A stretch of 64,000 nt of DNA from JAJFUE01 sp039683515 (GTDB lineage Bacteria; Sumerlaeota; Sumerlaeia; MVZB01). The stretch is from the NCBI GenBank assembly GCA_039683515.1, contig JBDKRG010000034.1, positions 1-64,000 of the forward strand. Reading direction: 5' to 3'. The position numbers were made by a program, and so were the translations under genes. The notes under the pieces were generated by a model. It searched no databases. It was given only the letters and a program-made list of their open reading frames with translations, and was not told the origin of the DNA. This document shows, one piece after another, positions 52,182 to 62,077 of the stretch (its first letter is position 1; each line of letters opens with the position of its first letter).

Positions 52182-52859
52182 TTATTTTTTAAACCCGGCC
52201 GATACGAGCGTGCGGAGTTTAGCGATGGCTCGCCGGGCATGGATCTGGACCGACCCCTTCGAAATCCGGAGGGTATTGGCCGCTTCCTGCATGCTCAGGC
52301 CCTCGACGTAGATCAGTCGGATGACCATACGTTGATTTTGAGGAAGGGCAGATGTGTGGGCCAGGACCTCTGCAGAGATGTCGAAGGGTGGATCTTCCGA
52401 TGTTTCACCTAAAATTATCGTGACGACGTCGGGGCTGTTCTTATCCTCGATTTCAGGCATGTCATCCAGGCTGGCCAGATTCGGTCCGGTGCGTAGGTAT
52501 GCATAATAGAGCCGGCGGGCGATGCCAAACAGAAAACTCTGATGTGGGGGCTTGGATTGGTGGCGTTTCTTCCAAAGGGTCAGGACGGCCTCCTGGGCGA
52601 GATCCTGGGCGTCCTCCAGACGGACATGCTTCCGCAGGTAGTAGTAGATCAGGCGGCGATGGTATTCCTGAACAAAGTTGATGAATCCTTCACGGGTGAC
52701 GATCTCCTGATCCGTCGCTGAGGTCTGGGCAGCCTGGGTACATGCTTCGGCATCGGCCGGTTCCGCTACACGGACCGGGGCGTTGGGATGACGCGGCTCT
52801 TGCTCCGCGATCGTCTTGAGGAGCACGTCTTCGGCAGCATTGACCTGTGCTTCAGCCAT
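52182..52859 (-). CDS. ECF-type RNA polymerase sigma factor
   Basis: The 225-residue protein has sigma region 2 (FINFVQEYHRRLIYYYLRKH, EDAQDLAQEAVLTLWKKR) and region 4 with an HTH (MQEAANTLRISKGSVQIHARRAIAKLR). The N-terminal 50 residues are a poorly conserved extension. It starts immediately after the stop of the beta-helix protein gene (TAA directly followed by ATG). The pairing with the zf-HC2 gene is the usual sigma/anti-sigma layout. Confidence 0.88.
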   Translation of the reverse strand: MAEAQVNAAEDVLLKTIAEQEPRHPNAPVRVAEPADAEACTQAAQTSATDQEIVTREGFINFVQEYHRRLIYYYLRKHVRLEDAQDLAQEAVLTLWKKRHQSKPPHQSFLFGIARRLYYAYLRTGPNLASLDDMPEIEDKNSPDVVTIILGETSEDPPFDISAEVLAHTSALPQNQRMVIRLIYVEGLSMQEAANTLRISKGSVQIHARRAIAKLRTLVSAGFKK

Positions 52860-55241
52860 TTACTTCTTCCCGGCGTTGATTCTCGAGATAAAATCCTTGG
52901 CCTGACGGGTGTATTGTCCTTTGGGGTAGAGGTTGACGAGGTCGGTAAACGGGCGCACGGCCTCGGCGTATTTCTGCTCGATGATGAAGGAGTAGCCGAT
53001 GAGGTACAGGGCGCGTTCGCGGTATTCGCCCGAGTCCCGGTTTTGAATCCCGGCCAGCTCGTTTCGGGCGTCGTCGTAACGTGAGGCGCCGATCAGGGCC
53101 AATCCGAGCAGCGTTCGGACCGGAATGTCCTGATACTGCTTGGGAAGATTGTTTAACAGGGTGTTCAGTTCCGCGATGGCTTCTTCGTATTTTTTGTCGT
53201 CCATCAAGATCCGGGCGATGCGCAGGCGGGCGTTGTAGTCGGATTCGGTCGCCGGGAAGAGCTTGGAGATCCTCCTTTGGGTGCTGAGCGCGGTCTCGGT
53301 ATTCCTGACGTCTTTTCCCTTTTCATACAGTTCGGTGACCCTGTTTGCCACGCCGGCCACGAATACATCCGTCGTGCTCGTCGTGTATGAATCGAGAATA
53401 CTCGTCAGATGGCGGAGCTCGTCTTTCCTCGCTTCGAGGCGCGCATATTCATCGGCCATGAACATGTGGTATTTCTCGCCATTCTTGAACGGTTCGGAAA
53501 TGTTCCTGGCTTTGAGGCTCGATTCCGTCCACGCCAGCATCTTGGCGACATCGGCGTTGTCATAGTCGTTTTTCAGGCTTGTCGTCAGGAATTTGGCGTA
53601 TCCGTCGATGAGAGCCGGATCGGCGAACATGGCATCCACCAGATCGATCAGGGCGAGTTGCATGACCTGATCGCGGTTGCCCGAGATCGAAATGTTGACG
53701 CCGCTGACGCGAACCGGTCCTGCGAGGGTCTCATATTGGTCGTACAGGGACATAAGATGCGCATACCGGGCGACTTTGTCGACAGGCGACGTGTTCTTGA
53801 CCTTCAGCTTCGATTCGGTTTTCTGGATCTCGCTCCGAAGCGGTTGCAGGAGTTCCTGGCTGTATGAATGATCGTTCATCCACGCGAATATTTTTTTGGC
53901 AGACAATAGATTACCGAACGCATTCGGGATTTTGCCCAAATCCGCCCAATCCTGAGCCTGGTCCAGATGGTTGCAGACCTGAGCCGACGCCCGGCAATAC
54001 GACATCCAATACTGGCCGGACTTCTTTTCGATCCCGGCGAGAGTTTCATCCGATGATTTCACCGCGAAAGAGCGGTTCAGCAAAGGATCCGGTTCAACAC
54101 GGATCTCCCCGTTCACGCTGCCGTTCATGACAACGGTTGCGGCCTCGCTCAGAATGGCCCTGGCGGTCGAATTCGAAGAGGACGACGTCAAGCAAACGAC
54201 GACCGGGTCATGGACCAGATAATCGGCCTTACTGTTGCCGGCGAGCACGGTGTTACTGAATACGACCGGGACAGACGAGACGCCGTTGGTTCGCGATGCC
54301 ATGCCGACGGAATTGCCCTGGATGGAGGAATCCTGGAATTTGATCGAAGGGCAATTCAGCCGGATGAGATCGATCGCAACCTGATTGCCCGAGAATTTCG
54401 TCTTCTCGAACCGCCAAACCAAATCCTGGGTTGCGATGAGCTTCAATCCGGCGGAAGTCGATCCGTCGAACGTGCAGTTGGTGAAGACACCCCGGCTCGC
54501 ACTGGTTTCGGCTCGGGCGGCCGTGGTTCCGTTCACAACGATCGCGTGTTTGTTCACAGAGAAGGTCGATGAGTCGACGGCCAAGGTCGTCGAACTGTCG
54601 CCTTGCGCCAGGTTGATGCGAATCGCATTGCCATTCTTGACGGCGTTCAGATTGGAAGCGACCAATTTACACGGCTTGCAATGATGCATGAAGATTGCAT
54701 CGGCCTTGTTCCCTTCCAGGTTACAGCCGTCGATCTTGATGTCTCCCGTGATTTCCACACCCCGTGGGCCGTATAACTTGATCCCTTCCGCGGTATTGTT
54801 GGAAATGCTCGATTCAAGCAGGTTCAGGCGGACATTGCCGATCCCGTTGAATCCGGCGCCATAGTTTGCTGTGAGATTAATTTTCTTGAACTCGCAGGAG
54901 ATCGGCTTCTTTATTTCCTGAATTCTAATGCCGTCATCGACGCAGCCCTTGATGGTGAGGCCAATTAGATTGATGCTGCTCAAATCGCCGGTAACCAGAA
55001 TCCCAGGCCCTGTCGGATTGCCGATAACGGCGTCGGATGTCTCACAGATGATCGATATGTTCTTATCGATGACAACGCCTTTACCATAGATGTATTTCGG
55101 GGCAATTTGTACCGTGTCCCCGGGCTGGCAGTTCTTGATGGCCGTGCTCAAGTCTTTTTCATCGCCAGGCACCCTGACCGTTTTAGCCATGGCCGAGGGT
55201 AGAATGGTAAAAACCAGCAAAAGGATGCAAGGAATCCGCAT
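52860..55241 (-). CDS. Exported right-handed beta-helix protein with TPR C-terminus
   Basis: The roughly 793-residue protein has a signal peptide (1-20). A pectin-lyase-like right-handed beta-helix (about 20-345) has repeated turns such as INLIGLTIKGCVDDGIRI. Helical TPR-like repeats (about 430-790) follow, with the clearest at the end (KKYEEAIAELNTLLNNLP). ATG 55241 is chosen for AAGGTG upstream and the signal sequence; ATG 55268 is nine codons earlier. The beta-helix may bind or cleave polysaccharide; no catalytic residues are evident. Confidence 0.75.
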   Translation of the reverse strand: MRIPCILLLVFTILPSAMAKTVRVPGDEKDLSTAIKNCQPGDTVQIAPKYIYGKGVVIDKNISIICETSDAVIGNPTGPGILVTGDLSSINLIGLTIKGCVDDGIRIQEIKKPISCEFKKINLTANYGAGFNGIGNVRLNLLESSISNNTAEGIKLYGPRGVEITGDIKIDGCNLEGNKADAIFMHHCKPCKLVASNLNAVKNGNAIRINLAQGDSSTTLAVDSSTFSVNKHAIVVNGTTAARAETSASRGVFTNCTFDGSTSAGLKLIATQDLVWRFEKTKFSGNQVAIDLIRLNCPSIKFQDSSIQGNSVGMASRTNGVSSVPVVFSNTVLAGNSKADYLVHDPVVVCLTSSSSNSTARAILSEAATVVMNGSVNGEIRVEPDPLLNRSFAVKSSDETLAGIEKKSGQYWMSYCRASAQVCNHLDQAQDWADLGKIPNAFGNLLSAKKIFAWMNDHSYSQELLQPLRSEIQKTESKLKVKNTSPVDKVARYAHLMSLYDQYETLAGPVRVSGVNISISGNRDQVMQLALIDLVDAMFADPALIDGYAKFLTTSLKNDYDNADVAKMLAWTESSLKARNISEPFKNGEKYHMFMADEYARLEARKDELRHLTSILDSYTTSTTDVFVAGVANRVTELYEKGKDVRNTETALSTQRRISKLFPATESDYNARLRIARILMDDKKYEEAIAELNTLLNNLPKQYQDIPVRTLLGLALIGASRYDDARNELAGIQNRDSGEYRERALYLIGYSFIIEQKYAEAVRPFTDLVNLYPKGQYTRQAKDFISRINAGKK

Positions 55242-55284
55242 GTCTGTCACCTTGTCTGTTTTGAACATGATGAAATCGGTTGAT

Positions 55285-57180
55285 TCAGTAAACGTATTGA
55301 TATTTTGCGAGCGCCTCGGATTTTGCGGTTGAATCGCGCAACGACTTCAGTTCCTTCAAGGTATTCTTCGCCTGCGGCTGATCATCGTTGTACAAGGCTA
55401 TCCATATATTCCACGCGGAAGCCTTCGCCGCTTCAACTCCGTTGCCTTCCGGGATCTGCCTTGCAGCCTGAAGCGCTTCATCGAAATACTTTTTCCCGCC
55501 CTGAAGGTCCGGGGGATTTTGATTGATAAAAACAAGACCCATCCAGTTAAGCATCTGAGCCTTTTTTGCGATATCGGATGAGCTTCCGTCTTGAAGGTAC
55601 TTGCTGGCCACCTGTTTGATTGCTTCGAAATCGTCCTGATAATAAAGCGCATCCATATCGGTTTGAACCGCGGGCTTTTGGTTCTTCATCCAATCGATCA
55701 GACTTTTGCGTCCTTCTTCCTTAAGCGCGGAAGCGCCTTTTGTGGATCCGGTGCTATTGGTTTTCCGGGCCTCGCCCAGTTTGCACAGTCCGATGTAGAG
55801 CCTGGCGTCCGAGGCGATCTCTCCTTCAGGAGACTGCTCAACGAGTTTGTTCAGGGATGCAGACGATGCCGACCAGTTTCCGGATCGAAAATCCGCCATG
55901 GCCGAGAGGAATTCCAGACTTCGGCGACCGGCGCTGTCCGGCGCTTGCTCGAGTTTCTTGCGAACGTATTCCTTGACCTGATTCTGCTCATCCGCCAAGA
56001 GCATGCTCTTAACCAGGTTACATTCCGCTTCGGTCTTCAACTCCTCGGATGCTTTGGCGTTGTCGTTCAAAAATGCCTGGAATGCGGTTTTTGCGGCTGG
56101 CCAGTTCTCTTTTCTGAATGGGATCATAGCCCTTGCGTACGCGATTCTGGTCATCTTCTCCGCGTTAGGGTTGGTCTTCATAAATTCGGTTGAGGCTTGC
56201 TCGAACGCGGTCTCGTTGCCGGTATTCAACAGGCATAACATGCGATGATAATTAAGCACGTCGATGTGGCGATCTCCGTCCATTCGCTGCATGAGCTTGA
56301 GATTCGCAGGCGCGAGGTTTGTCCAATTCAGGGCTGAATCATAACATTCAAGCGCTTTGCTCCAATTCTGGCGCTCAAAGAAAGAATTTCCATACTCGAG
56401 AAGGATCAAACCCCGGTCGGCCTGATGTTCGGGCGCGGAGAGCGCCTTCTTAACCTCTTCATCCAACGAATCGAGTTTATTCAATCTGCTATAGCACTTA
56501 ATCATTCGAAGGTCGTTCTGCGCCCACATATTTTTATCCGCGATATTGGCCTTTCTGAAAGCATCACACAAGTCCAGAGCCAGTTGGTATTGCTTGGCCA
56601 CCTGGTCTTCGGCCGCGCCCTTTTTCCGCATATCGTCAGCCACCTTGTATGCAGCATACGCGACATAATACTTGGATTTCCTGCATACGTTATCATTCGG
56701 GTCGGCATTCGCGAGCTTGTAATATTTATCGTATGCTTTCTCATACGAATCACTCCACAGACTCGCCTTTGCATCCTCAAATAGCAGATCGTTTCGATAT
56801 TTATGATTCGGCCTCTCAGCGAGAATCTTTGAAACGAATGGCTCAACCAGGTCATAATCTTTCAACGCGACATAACTCTCAGCAAGATATCTTTCGACTA
56901 TCTCCGTATCCCGCGATTTACTACCGGGGTGTTTTTCAAGATAAATCAGCGCATTTTGCTTTGCTTCGGCAAACTTCTTTGCTTTGCAACATATTATCAC
57001 GAGACTCGACCACATTTTCTCATCGTCGGGATTGTTCGCAAGGTGTTCCTTGGCGAGAGCAATAGCCGCATCATAATTTTTTGCTGTGATTTGAGCATGA
57101 ACTTCTTCGGGACCGGCTACTGCCGAAACTGAAAATAGTATAAATAGGGATATAACATAACCATAAAGTCTTGTTTTCAT
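55285..57180 (-). CDS. Exported TPR protein (paralogue A)
   Basis: The 631-residue protein has a signal peptide (1-22, ending AVAG) and TPR-like helical repeats throughout. Landmarks include the segments NYDAAIALAKEHLANNPDDEK and FFERQNWSKALECYDSALNW. It shares these landmarks and overall layout with the adjacent 706-residue gene. AAAGGAG lies seven bases before the ATG. Periplasmic or secreted. It may act as a scaffold; no catalytic domain is visible. Confidence 0.75.
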   Translation of the reverse strand: MKTRLYGYVISLFILFSVSAVAGPEEVHAQITAKNYDAAIALAKEHLANNPDDEKMWSSLVIICCKAKKFAEAKQNALIYLEKHPGSKSRDTEIVERYLAESYVALKDYDLVEPFVSKILAERPNHKYRNDLLFEDAKASLWSDSYEKAYDKYYKLANADPNDNVCRKSKYYVAYAAYKVADDMRKKGAAEDQVAKQYQLALDLCDAFRKANIADKNMWAQNDLRMIKCYSRLNKLDSLDEEVKKALSAPEHQADRGLILLEYGNSFFERQNWSKALECYDSALNWTNLAPANLKLMQRMDGDRHIDVLNYHRMLCLLNTGNETAFEQASTEFMKTNPNAEKMTRIAYARAMIPFRKENWPAAKTAFQAFLNDNAKASEELKTEAECNLVKSMLLADEQNQVKEYVRKKLEQAPDSAGRRSLEFLSAMADFRSGNWSASSASLNKLVEQSPEGEIASDARLYIGLCKLGEARKTNSTGSTKGASALKEEGRKSLIDWMKNQKPAVQTDMDALYYQDDFEAIKQVASKYLQDGSSSDIAKKAQMLNWMGLVFINQNPPDLQGGKKYFDEALQAARQIPEGNGVEAAKASAWNIWIALYNDDQPQAKNTLKELKSLRDSTAKSEALAKYQYVY

Positions 57181-57220
57181 GCGTGCACTCCTTTAAATCC
57201 GAATTCATCATACAAAGTTT

Positions 57221-59239
57221 TTATTGTTGAGACTGTTTCACAAATTGAAATGAGCGACAGATTTCCGTTTTCAAGACTGAATCAGGCAAATCCTTGAATT
57301 TCCTCATAGAAACGTCTACTTGCTCTTGGTCATCTTTGTATAGGGCTATATACATCATCCATGAACATGCTTTGGCGGTTTCGGGTCCGGAATTGTTTTT
57401 GTCCTGCACAGCGACCTGATAGGCCTGGTTAAAATACTTCTCCCCATTTTTAAGATCCGGAGGGTTTTGGTTAATAGATACAATTCCCATCCAATTCAAC
57501 ATTTGAGATTTCTTAAGCGGACTCGATTCATCCTTTGAATCCAGATACTTGCTTGCCTCCTGCTTGATTCCCGCAAAATCGTTTTGACAGTAAAGAGCGT
57601 CCAAATCGGTGTGGACCACCGGCTTATTGCTTGTCGCCCAATCACTCAAATACTTACGCCCTTCATGCTGAAGCGTGGTCACCTCTTTTTTGCTTCCGGA
57701 GCTCTTCTTCTGCCGGGCTTCGTTCATCTTGCAAAGGCCGACATATAGCTTCGCGTTCGCAGCAACTTCACCTTCCGGCGATTGCTCGATGAGCTTGCAT
57801 AAAGAAGCCGAAGCCTCTGACCACTTGCCAGCGCGATAATCGGTCATTGCGTTTAGAAACTGAAGCCCCTGGCGCCCAGAGTAGTCCGGCGCCGCCGAAA
57901 GCTTCTTTTGAACAAATTGCTTTACATTCTCGAATTCATTCGCGAGGAGCATGCTGGAAACCAGATTATACTCCGCCTCGAGCTTTAGCTCTTCCGGAGC
58001 CTGTTGGTTCTTTTGCAGGAAGGCTTGCAGCGAGGTTGTCGATGCCGCCCAATTCTCCTTCTTATACGGCACCAGGGCAGCCGCATAGGCAACTCGGAAT
58101 GCATTCGCTGAATTTGGGTACTTGGCTTGGAAATCCAATGCGGCTTGATCGAATGCCTGTTGATTTCCCAAATTCAACAAACACAGAGCGCGTTGATAAT
58201 CGATCGGTTCTTCACGTCCCTTGAGGAAGTTCGCATTCGATCGACCCTGCTTTGACCAACTGAAAAGAGAATCGTAGCATTCGAGCGCGTTCGCCCACTG
58301 CTGACGGTTATAGTAGGAATAACCGTGCTCATACAGAATCAGTCCTTTATCGACCTGGTGTTCGGGCTTGGAAAGGGCCGATTTGACAGCGGAATCCAGG
58401 CTGTCATACTTTCCCAATTGCCTGTAACACTGAATCATGCGCGTCTCGGACTTGGTCCACATCGATTTGTCGCCAACCGCAGCGCCTTGAAATTTCTCGA
58501 ACAACTCGAGCGCGATCTTGTACTGTTTTTCGACGAGTTCTCTGGGCTCGTTGTTCACCCTCAGTTGGTTTGCCAACTCAAAAGCTGCATTGGCGGCATG
58601 AAATCTCGCCTTGCGGCATATATTTTCATCGGGGTCCGCATTCGCCAACCTCATAAATTTGTCATATGCCTTTGGATACTGTTTCGCGTTTAAAGATGCC
58701 TGTGCGTCTAACAGCAAAAGGTTCGATCTTTGTGTATGTTGCGGCCGCTCAGTAAGCAACTTGGTGACGAATGGCTCGACCAACTCGTTGTCTCCCGAGT
58801 ATACCCAGGCTGCCACCAGAAACCATTCCACTCGCTCAGTATTCTTGGACTTCTTTTGTCCATACTTTTCCAGATATTCATTTGCATTCCGTTTGACTTC
58901 CGCGAATTTCTTTTGCTTATAGTACATTCCGATAAGGTTGGCCTGCACGTCGCCGGCATATTTATTGCCCGGATACCTCACGTCAAATTCTTTGGCCATC
59001 TGTTCAAATGAGGCAGTATCCCCTTTTTCATTCGTACAAAGAACTTTAATAAAGACCAAAGATCCCACAAATTCCTGGTCGCCCGGATTCTTCTTAATAT
59101 AATCATCAGCAAGATTGATCGCCTCGTCATACTGCCGAGCTTTATATTTGACGTAAACATCCTCAAATGGATCCGCGAGTGCTAATGCGGACTGCATCAG
59201 GATCATACATAACACGAAACGAAGAAAGCTGATTTTCAT
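57221..59239 (-). CDS. Exported TPR protein (paralogue B)
   Basis: The roughly 672-residue protein starts at ATG 59239 with a signal peptide (MKISFLRFVLCMIL...ALA). TPR repeats follow. Matching paralogue A are YYNRQQWANALECYDSLFSW, ALVPYKKENWAAST and a tail with SQMLNWMGIVSINQNPPDLKNG. An in-frame ATG at 59341 would add a 34-residue charged leader that would hide the signal peptide. It is the first gene of the minus-strand cluster. Confidence 0.72.
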   Translation of the reverse strand: MKISFLRFVLCMILMQSALALADPFEDVYVKYKARQYDEAINLADDYIKKNPGDQEFVGSLVFIKVLCTNEKGDTASFEQMAKEFDVRYPGNKYAGDVQANLIGMYYKQKKFAEVKRNANEYLEKYGQKKSKNTERVEWFLVAAWVYSGDNELVEPFVTKLLTERPQHTQRSNLLLLDAQASLNAKQYPKAYDKFMRLANADPDENICRKARFHAANAAFELANQLRVNNEPRELVEKQYKIALELFEKFQGAAVGDKSMWTKSETRMIQCYRQLGKYDSLDSAVKSALSKPEHQVDKGLILYEHGYSYYNRQQWANALECYDSLFSWSKQGRSNANFLKGREEPIDYQRALCLLNLGNQQAFDQAALDFQAKYPNSANAFRVAYAAALVPYKKENWAASTTSLQAFLQKNQQAPEELKLEAEYNLVSSMLLANEFENVKQFVQKKLSAAPDYSGRQGLQFLNAMTDYRAGKWSEASASLCKLIEQSPEGEVAANAKLYVGLCKMNEARQKKSSGSKKEVTTLQHEGRKYLSDWATSNKPVVHTDLDALYCQNDFAGIKQEASKYLDSKDESSPLKKSQMLNWMGIVSINQNPPDLKNGEKYFNQAYQVAVQDKNNSGPETAKACSWMMYIALYKDDQEQVDVSMRKFKDLPDSVLKTEICRSFQFVKQSQQ

Positions 59240-59341
59240 CAGGATCGCCCCCATGTATAATTTAATGGATTGGTCACGTGATTTGACTCTCCACTCAACT
59301 TCACTTTTCGAATTGACTTCAGCGTCGTTTATGTCGCGCAT

Positions 59342-59371
59342 TGTCTATCTCATGAAACCATTTTATGTCAA
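59342..59371 (-). promoter_or_regulatory. Possible promoter of the TPR/beta-helix/sigma cluster
   Basis: A TTGACA (59366-59371, minus strand) is followed after 18 bases by a weak TAGACA (59342-59347). A start of transcription near 59335 favours the ATG at 59239 for the first gene. Confidence 0.3.
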
Positions 59372-59416
59372 CTCCAAATATATTTATTATTCACATATGC
59401 GCCTGTCGCTGTATTT

Positions 59417-59446
59417 TTTACATATTATATGATAAGAATATATTAT
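59417..59446 (+). promoter_or_regulatory. Candidate sigma-70-like promoter for the T2SS operon
   Basis: TTTACA (59417-59422) and TATTAT (59441-59446) are separated by 18 bases in an AT-rich stretch, about 90 bases upstream of the first pseudopilin gene. Each hexamer has one mismatch to consensus. Confidence 0.4.
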
Positions 59447-59536
59447 TATGTCCCGCCGAGTTGGTTTGTGCTTGAGTTCACCACACTATTTAGCTAATCT
59501 CCCTCGCTTAGAACCGAGGAATCGGATATTTTTTCC

Positions 59537-59914
59537 ATGAAGCGATACTGGTGTCCACGGAGGGTTGCAAGCGGGGTTCTCCTGCTCGAATTATCTCTGG
59601 CCATGTTTATCATTGCCGTCGCCTTGATCGGCCTCATGGAAGGTTACCGGGCGTCAACCGAAGCAAACACCCACTACGATCGCGCGACCAGGCTTCAAAT
59701 GGTTGCCGAACAGAAGGTGACTGAGTTATCGCAACAGAGCCAATTCAAAACGGGTTCGGAAGAAGGGGTTGACCAATCCAAATACGAAGTCCATTGGCGG
59801 ATCACAACGACCGAGACGGACATCCCCAACCTGTTCAAAATCGACCTTGAACTCAGCTGTTATTCCGATGAGTCGCATTTAACCGTATTCCTCCGGCCAA
59901 AGAAAACAGAATGA
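59537..59914 (+). CDS. gspI: Type II secretion minor pseudopilin GspI-like
   Basis: The 125-residue protein has a type IV prepilin leader with cleavage expected between G13 and V14 (ASG|VLLLE). Glu +5 and a hydrophobic helix LSLAMFIIAVALIGLM follow. The C-terminal domain is short, as in GspI, and ends with ELSCYSDE. In T2SS, GspI nucleates the pseudopilus tip with GspJ and GspK. Next gene (gspJ) starts in ATGA overlap. No ribosome binding site is obvious. Confidence 0.75.
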   Translation: MKRYWCPRRVASGVLLLELSLAMFIIAVALIGLMEGYRASTEANTHYDRATRLQMVAEQKVTELSQQSQFKTGSEEGVDQSKYEVHWRITTTETDIPNLFKIDLELSCYSDESHLTVFLRPKKTE

Positions 59915-60570
59915 ATCACCAGCATCGCATCAAGTCATTTGGCTTAACGCTCGTTGAACTGGTGATTGCCCTGTCGGTGATGGCTGCCATCGGCGGGATT
60001 GCGATTCATTCATTGCTGATCGTCTTTCGGCAGCAGAAAATCATGGAAGAAGCTTCCTCCGCCACCGATGCCGCCCAATGGATCGATTCCAACTTAGAAT
60101 CATGCATTCATAACATGGTCTCCTCGCCTATGGGCGATATCCAACCGTTTGCCGAAAGCGTTTCGGAAGACGGAACCGCCAGTTACAATTTCCTGACCCA
60201 CATTCCGGATAATTACGTCGTCCGCTCGAAAACCCAGAAAACCACCTCCGCCAGGGCTTTGTTGGTAAGCATAAGCTCCGTTCCAGTGGGCAACGATGAG
60301 AACACGCTTGAGCTGAGTTATTCCACTCAACCGGTCGGGACAACAGGTTTGCTCGACGAGCCGGATGTTCAGGTCCTTGCTCGAAACCTGACGCAGTTCA
60401 CGATTCAATCCCAAGCCGGCGACAGCGGCGAAGGCGAGTCTAATCTTCCGAAATCGTTCGGCGCACAGTTCGGATTTACGTTGTCAGATGGCAACACATT
60501 ATCTTGGAATCAGACGTATCCCGTCATGGTTTGCCCCCCCAAAGAGACCGACAAGGAGGAATCAGAGTGA
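59911..60570 (+). CDS. gspJ: Type II secretion minor pseudopilin GspJ-like
   Basis: The 219-residue protein has a prepilin site (SFG|LTLVE, G11/L12, Glu +5) and helix VELVIALSVMAAIGG. The larger beta-rich C-terminal domain fits GspJ. It overlaps gspI by four bases and ends in the start of gspG. It forms part of the pseudopilus tip complex in the periplasm. Confidence 0.75.
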   Translation: MNHQHRIKSFGLTLVELVIALSVMAAIGGIAIHSLLIVFRQQKIMEEASSATDAAQWIDSNLESCIHNMVSSPMGDIQPFAESVSEDGTASYNFLTHIPDNYVVRSKTQKTTSARALLVSISSVPVGNDENTLELSYSTQPVGTTGLLDEPDVQVLARNLTQFTIQSQAGDSGEGESNLPKSFGAQFGFTLSDGNTLSWNQTYPVMVCPPKETDKEESE

Positions 60571-61001
60571 GATCTTCAAATCGCCTTTCGCAGCTAAAAC
60601 GCGGGTTCACGCTCATCGAGATCATGCTCGTGGTCATCATCATCGGCATTCTTGCTTCAATGGTGATCGCGAATTTCGGCGGCATGTCAACCGAGGCGCG
60701 CACGACCCGAGCGCAGGCTGACATCGGCCAATTACGCATGCAACTCGGCCTGTTCGAACAACGCTACGGGCATTATCCTACGGAGGAAGAGGGCGGGCTG
60801 ATGGCATTACTGGAACGCCCCAGCACAATCTCGGAAGCCGACTGGCGTCGTTTCGGCGAGAACGAACCGATTGATCCCTGGGGCAGCACCTACGTGTATC
60901 TGGTAGGGAATCGGCGGATTGACACCGAACGCGATTACAACCTCTACAGCATGGGGGCCAACCGTCAGGATGACGGAATGAAGCAGGACGACATCAGGTG
61001 A
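60567..61001 (+). CDS. gspG: Type II secretion major pseudopilin GspG
   Basis: The 144-residue protein starts at GTG 60567 with AAGGAGGA six bases upstream; the start overlaps the gspJ stop (GTGA). It has the prepilin site RG|FTLIE and helix IMLVVIIIGILASMV. The hallmark GspG sequence YGHYPTEEEGGLMAL and the DPWGSTYVY/DYNLYSMG calcium-site region are present. Its place after gspJ, not before gspH, is unusual. Confidence 0.9.
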   Translation: MRSSNRLSQLKRGFTLIEIMLVVIIIGILASMVIANFGGMSTEARTTRAQADIGQLRMQLGLFEQRYGHYPTEEEGGLMALLERPSTISEADWRRFGENEPIDPWGSTYVYLVGNRRIDTERDYNLYSMGANRQDDGMKQDDIR

Positions 61002-62077
61002 CCCGAACGCACGCGATCGCCAGCCACCATGGCAGATACGGCGTCATCCTGCTGACCGTATGCTGGAGCGTGCTGATTTTGACTTTGCTTTTGTTATACC
61101 AGGTTCACTCGGTCGAGATGAGACGGTCGATGCAGCGGAGCGCAAATATCGATCTACAGCTTCGAATGGCCCTTGCGTCCGTGGAAAATCAAGTTCTCGC
61201 GGCCATGGAAGCCGATGGGGAGTCCGCCGCGAACGAGTGGGACGCGCCATCGGAATCATGGGGTTGGAACAAGATCAACAAGCAATTCGAGCAGGCCATG
61301 CAGGCGGCATACCCGGACATCCAAATAACAGGATCTATCGAGGATGAGGACAGCAAAGTTCCTCTCAAATCGATGAATAGCGAGGCGGTGGCGAAGTTGT
61401 TTCAAAGTCTGGGGCGCGCCGAGATGGAATCCGAGCGCATTACCGAGGCCATTGCAAAGAGCCTCAACGAAGCTGCGGGCGCGAAGAACACCGACGATGC
61501 CGCAAACTCCGGGAATGGAGACAAGTTCCCGTTTCCGGATCTACGCTTCCTCCTCGATGTCTCCAATTTTGACAGCAATTTCGTGCTCGGCGAGGACATG
61601 AACTTCAACCAGGCCCTTGACTCGAATGAAGATGATGGCCCCGAGACGAAGCCTGTCGACAATCGCGACGGCGTCTTGCAGCAAGGGCTTGGCCGCTACT
61701 TCACAATTTACGGCGATGGCAAGGTGAACCCCAATTTTGCCTCGATCGAGGTTTTGCAAACAGTTCCAGGAGTGTCGAAGGCCATAGCCGAAGAGATCGT
61801 CTGGAAACGCAATGGAACAGACGGCATTGCCGGCACCGATGACGATTACGTGTATCAGAAGATCGAGAATCTTAAAGAATTACGGTCACTTTCCAAGCTT
61901 GGCGAACTCGAATACCGCAAAATGTCGCCCAAGATGCGCGTCACAAGCAAAACCTTTTCGCTGCGACTGTGCGCGACGAGCCTTCGCGCGGGCCAGCGCC
62001 ACAGAATCCAGATGGTCATTAAACGCGGTAAGGAACAAACCAATGTTCTGAGCTGTGTGGAGGATTATGGCTCATGA
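60998..62077 (+). CDS. gspK: Type II secretion minor pseudopilin GspK-like
   Basis: The 359-residue protein starts at GTG 60998, overlapping gspG (GTGA). Its leader G15|VILLT lacks Glu at +5, as GspK does. The helix VCWSVLILTLLLLY and the later helix-hairpin-helix-like NFASIEVLQTVPGVSKAIAEEIV match the GspK family. An acidic loop (190-215) is Asp/Glu-rich, perhaps for calcium. It caps the pseudopilus. Confidence 0.85.
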   Translation: MTRTHAIASHHGRYGVILLTVCWSVLILTLLLLYQVHSVEMRRSMQRSANIDLQLRMALASVENQVLAAMEADGESAANEWDAPSESWGWNKINKQFEQAMQAAYPDIQITGSIEDEDSKVPLKSMNSEAVAKLFQSLGRAEMESERITEAIAKSLNEAAGAKNTDDAANSGNGDKFPFPDLRFLLDVSNFDSNFVLGEDMNFNQALDSNEDDGPETKPVDNRDGVLQQGLGRYFTIYGDGKVNPNFASIEVLQTVPGVSKAIAEEIVWKRNGTDGIAGTDDDYVYQKIENLKELRSLSKLGELEYRKMSPKMRVTSKTFSLRLCATSLRAGQRHRIQMVIKRGKEQTNVLSCVEDYGS

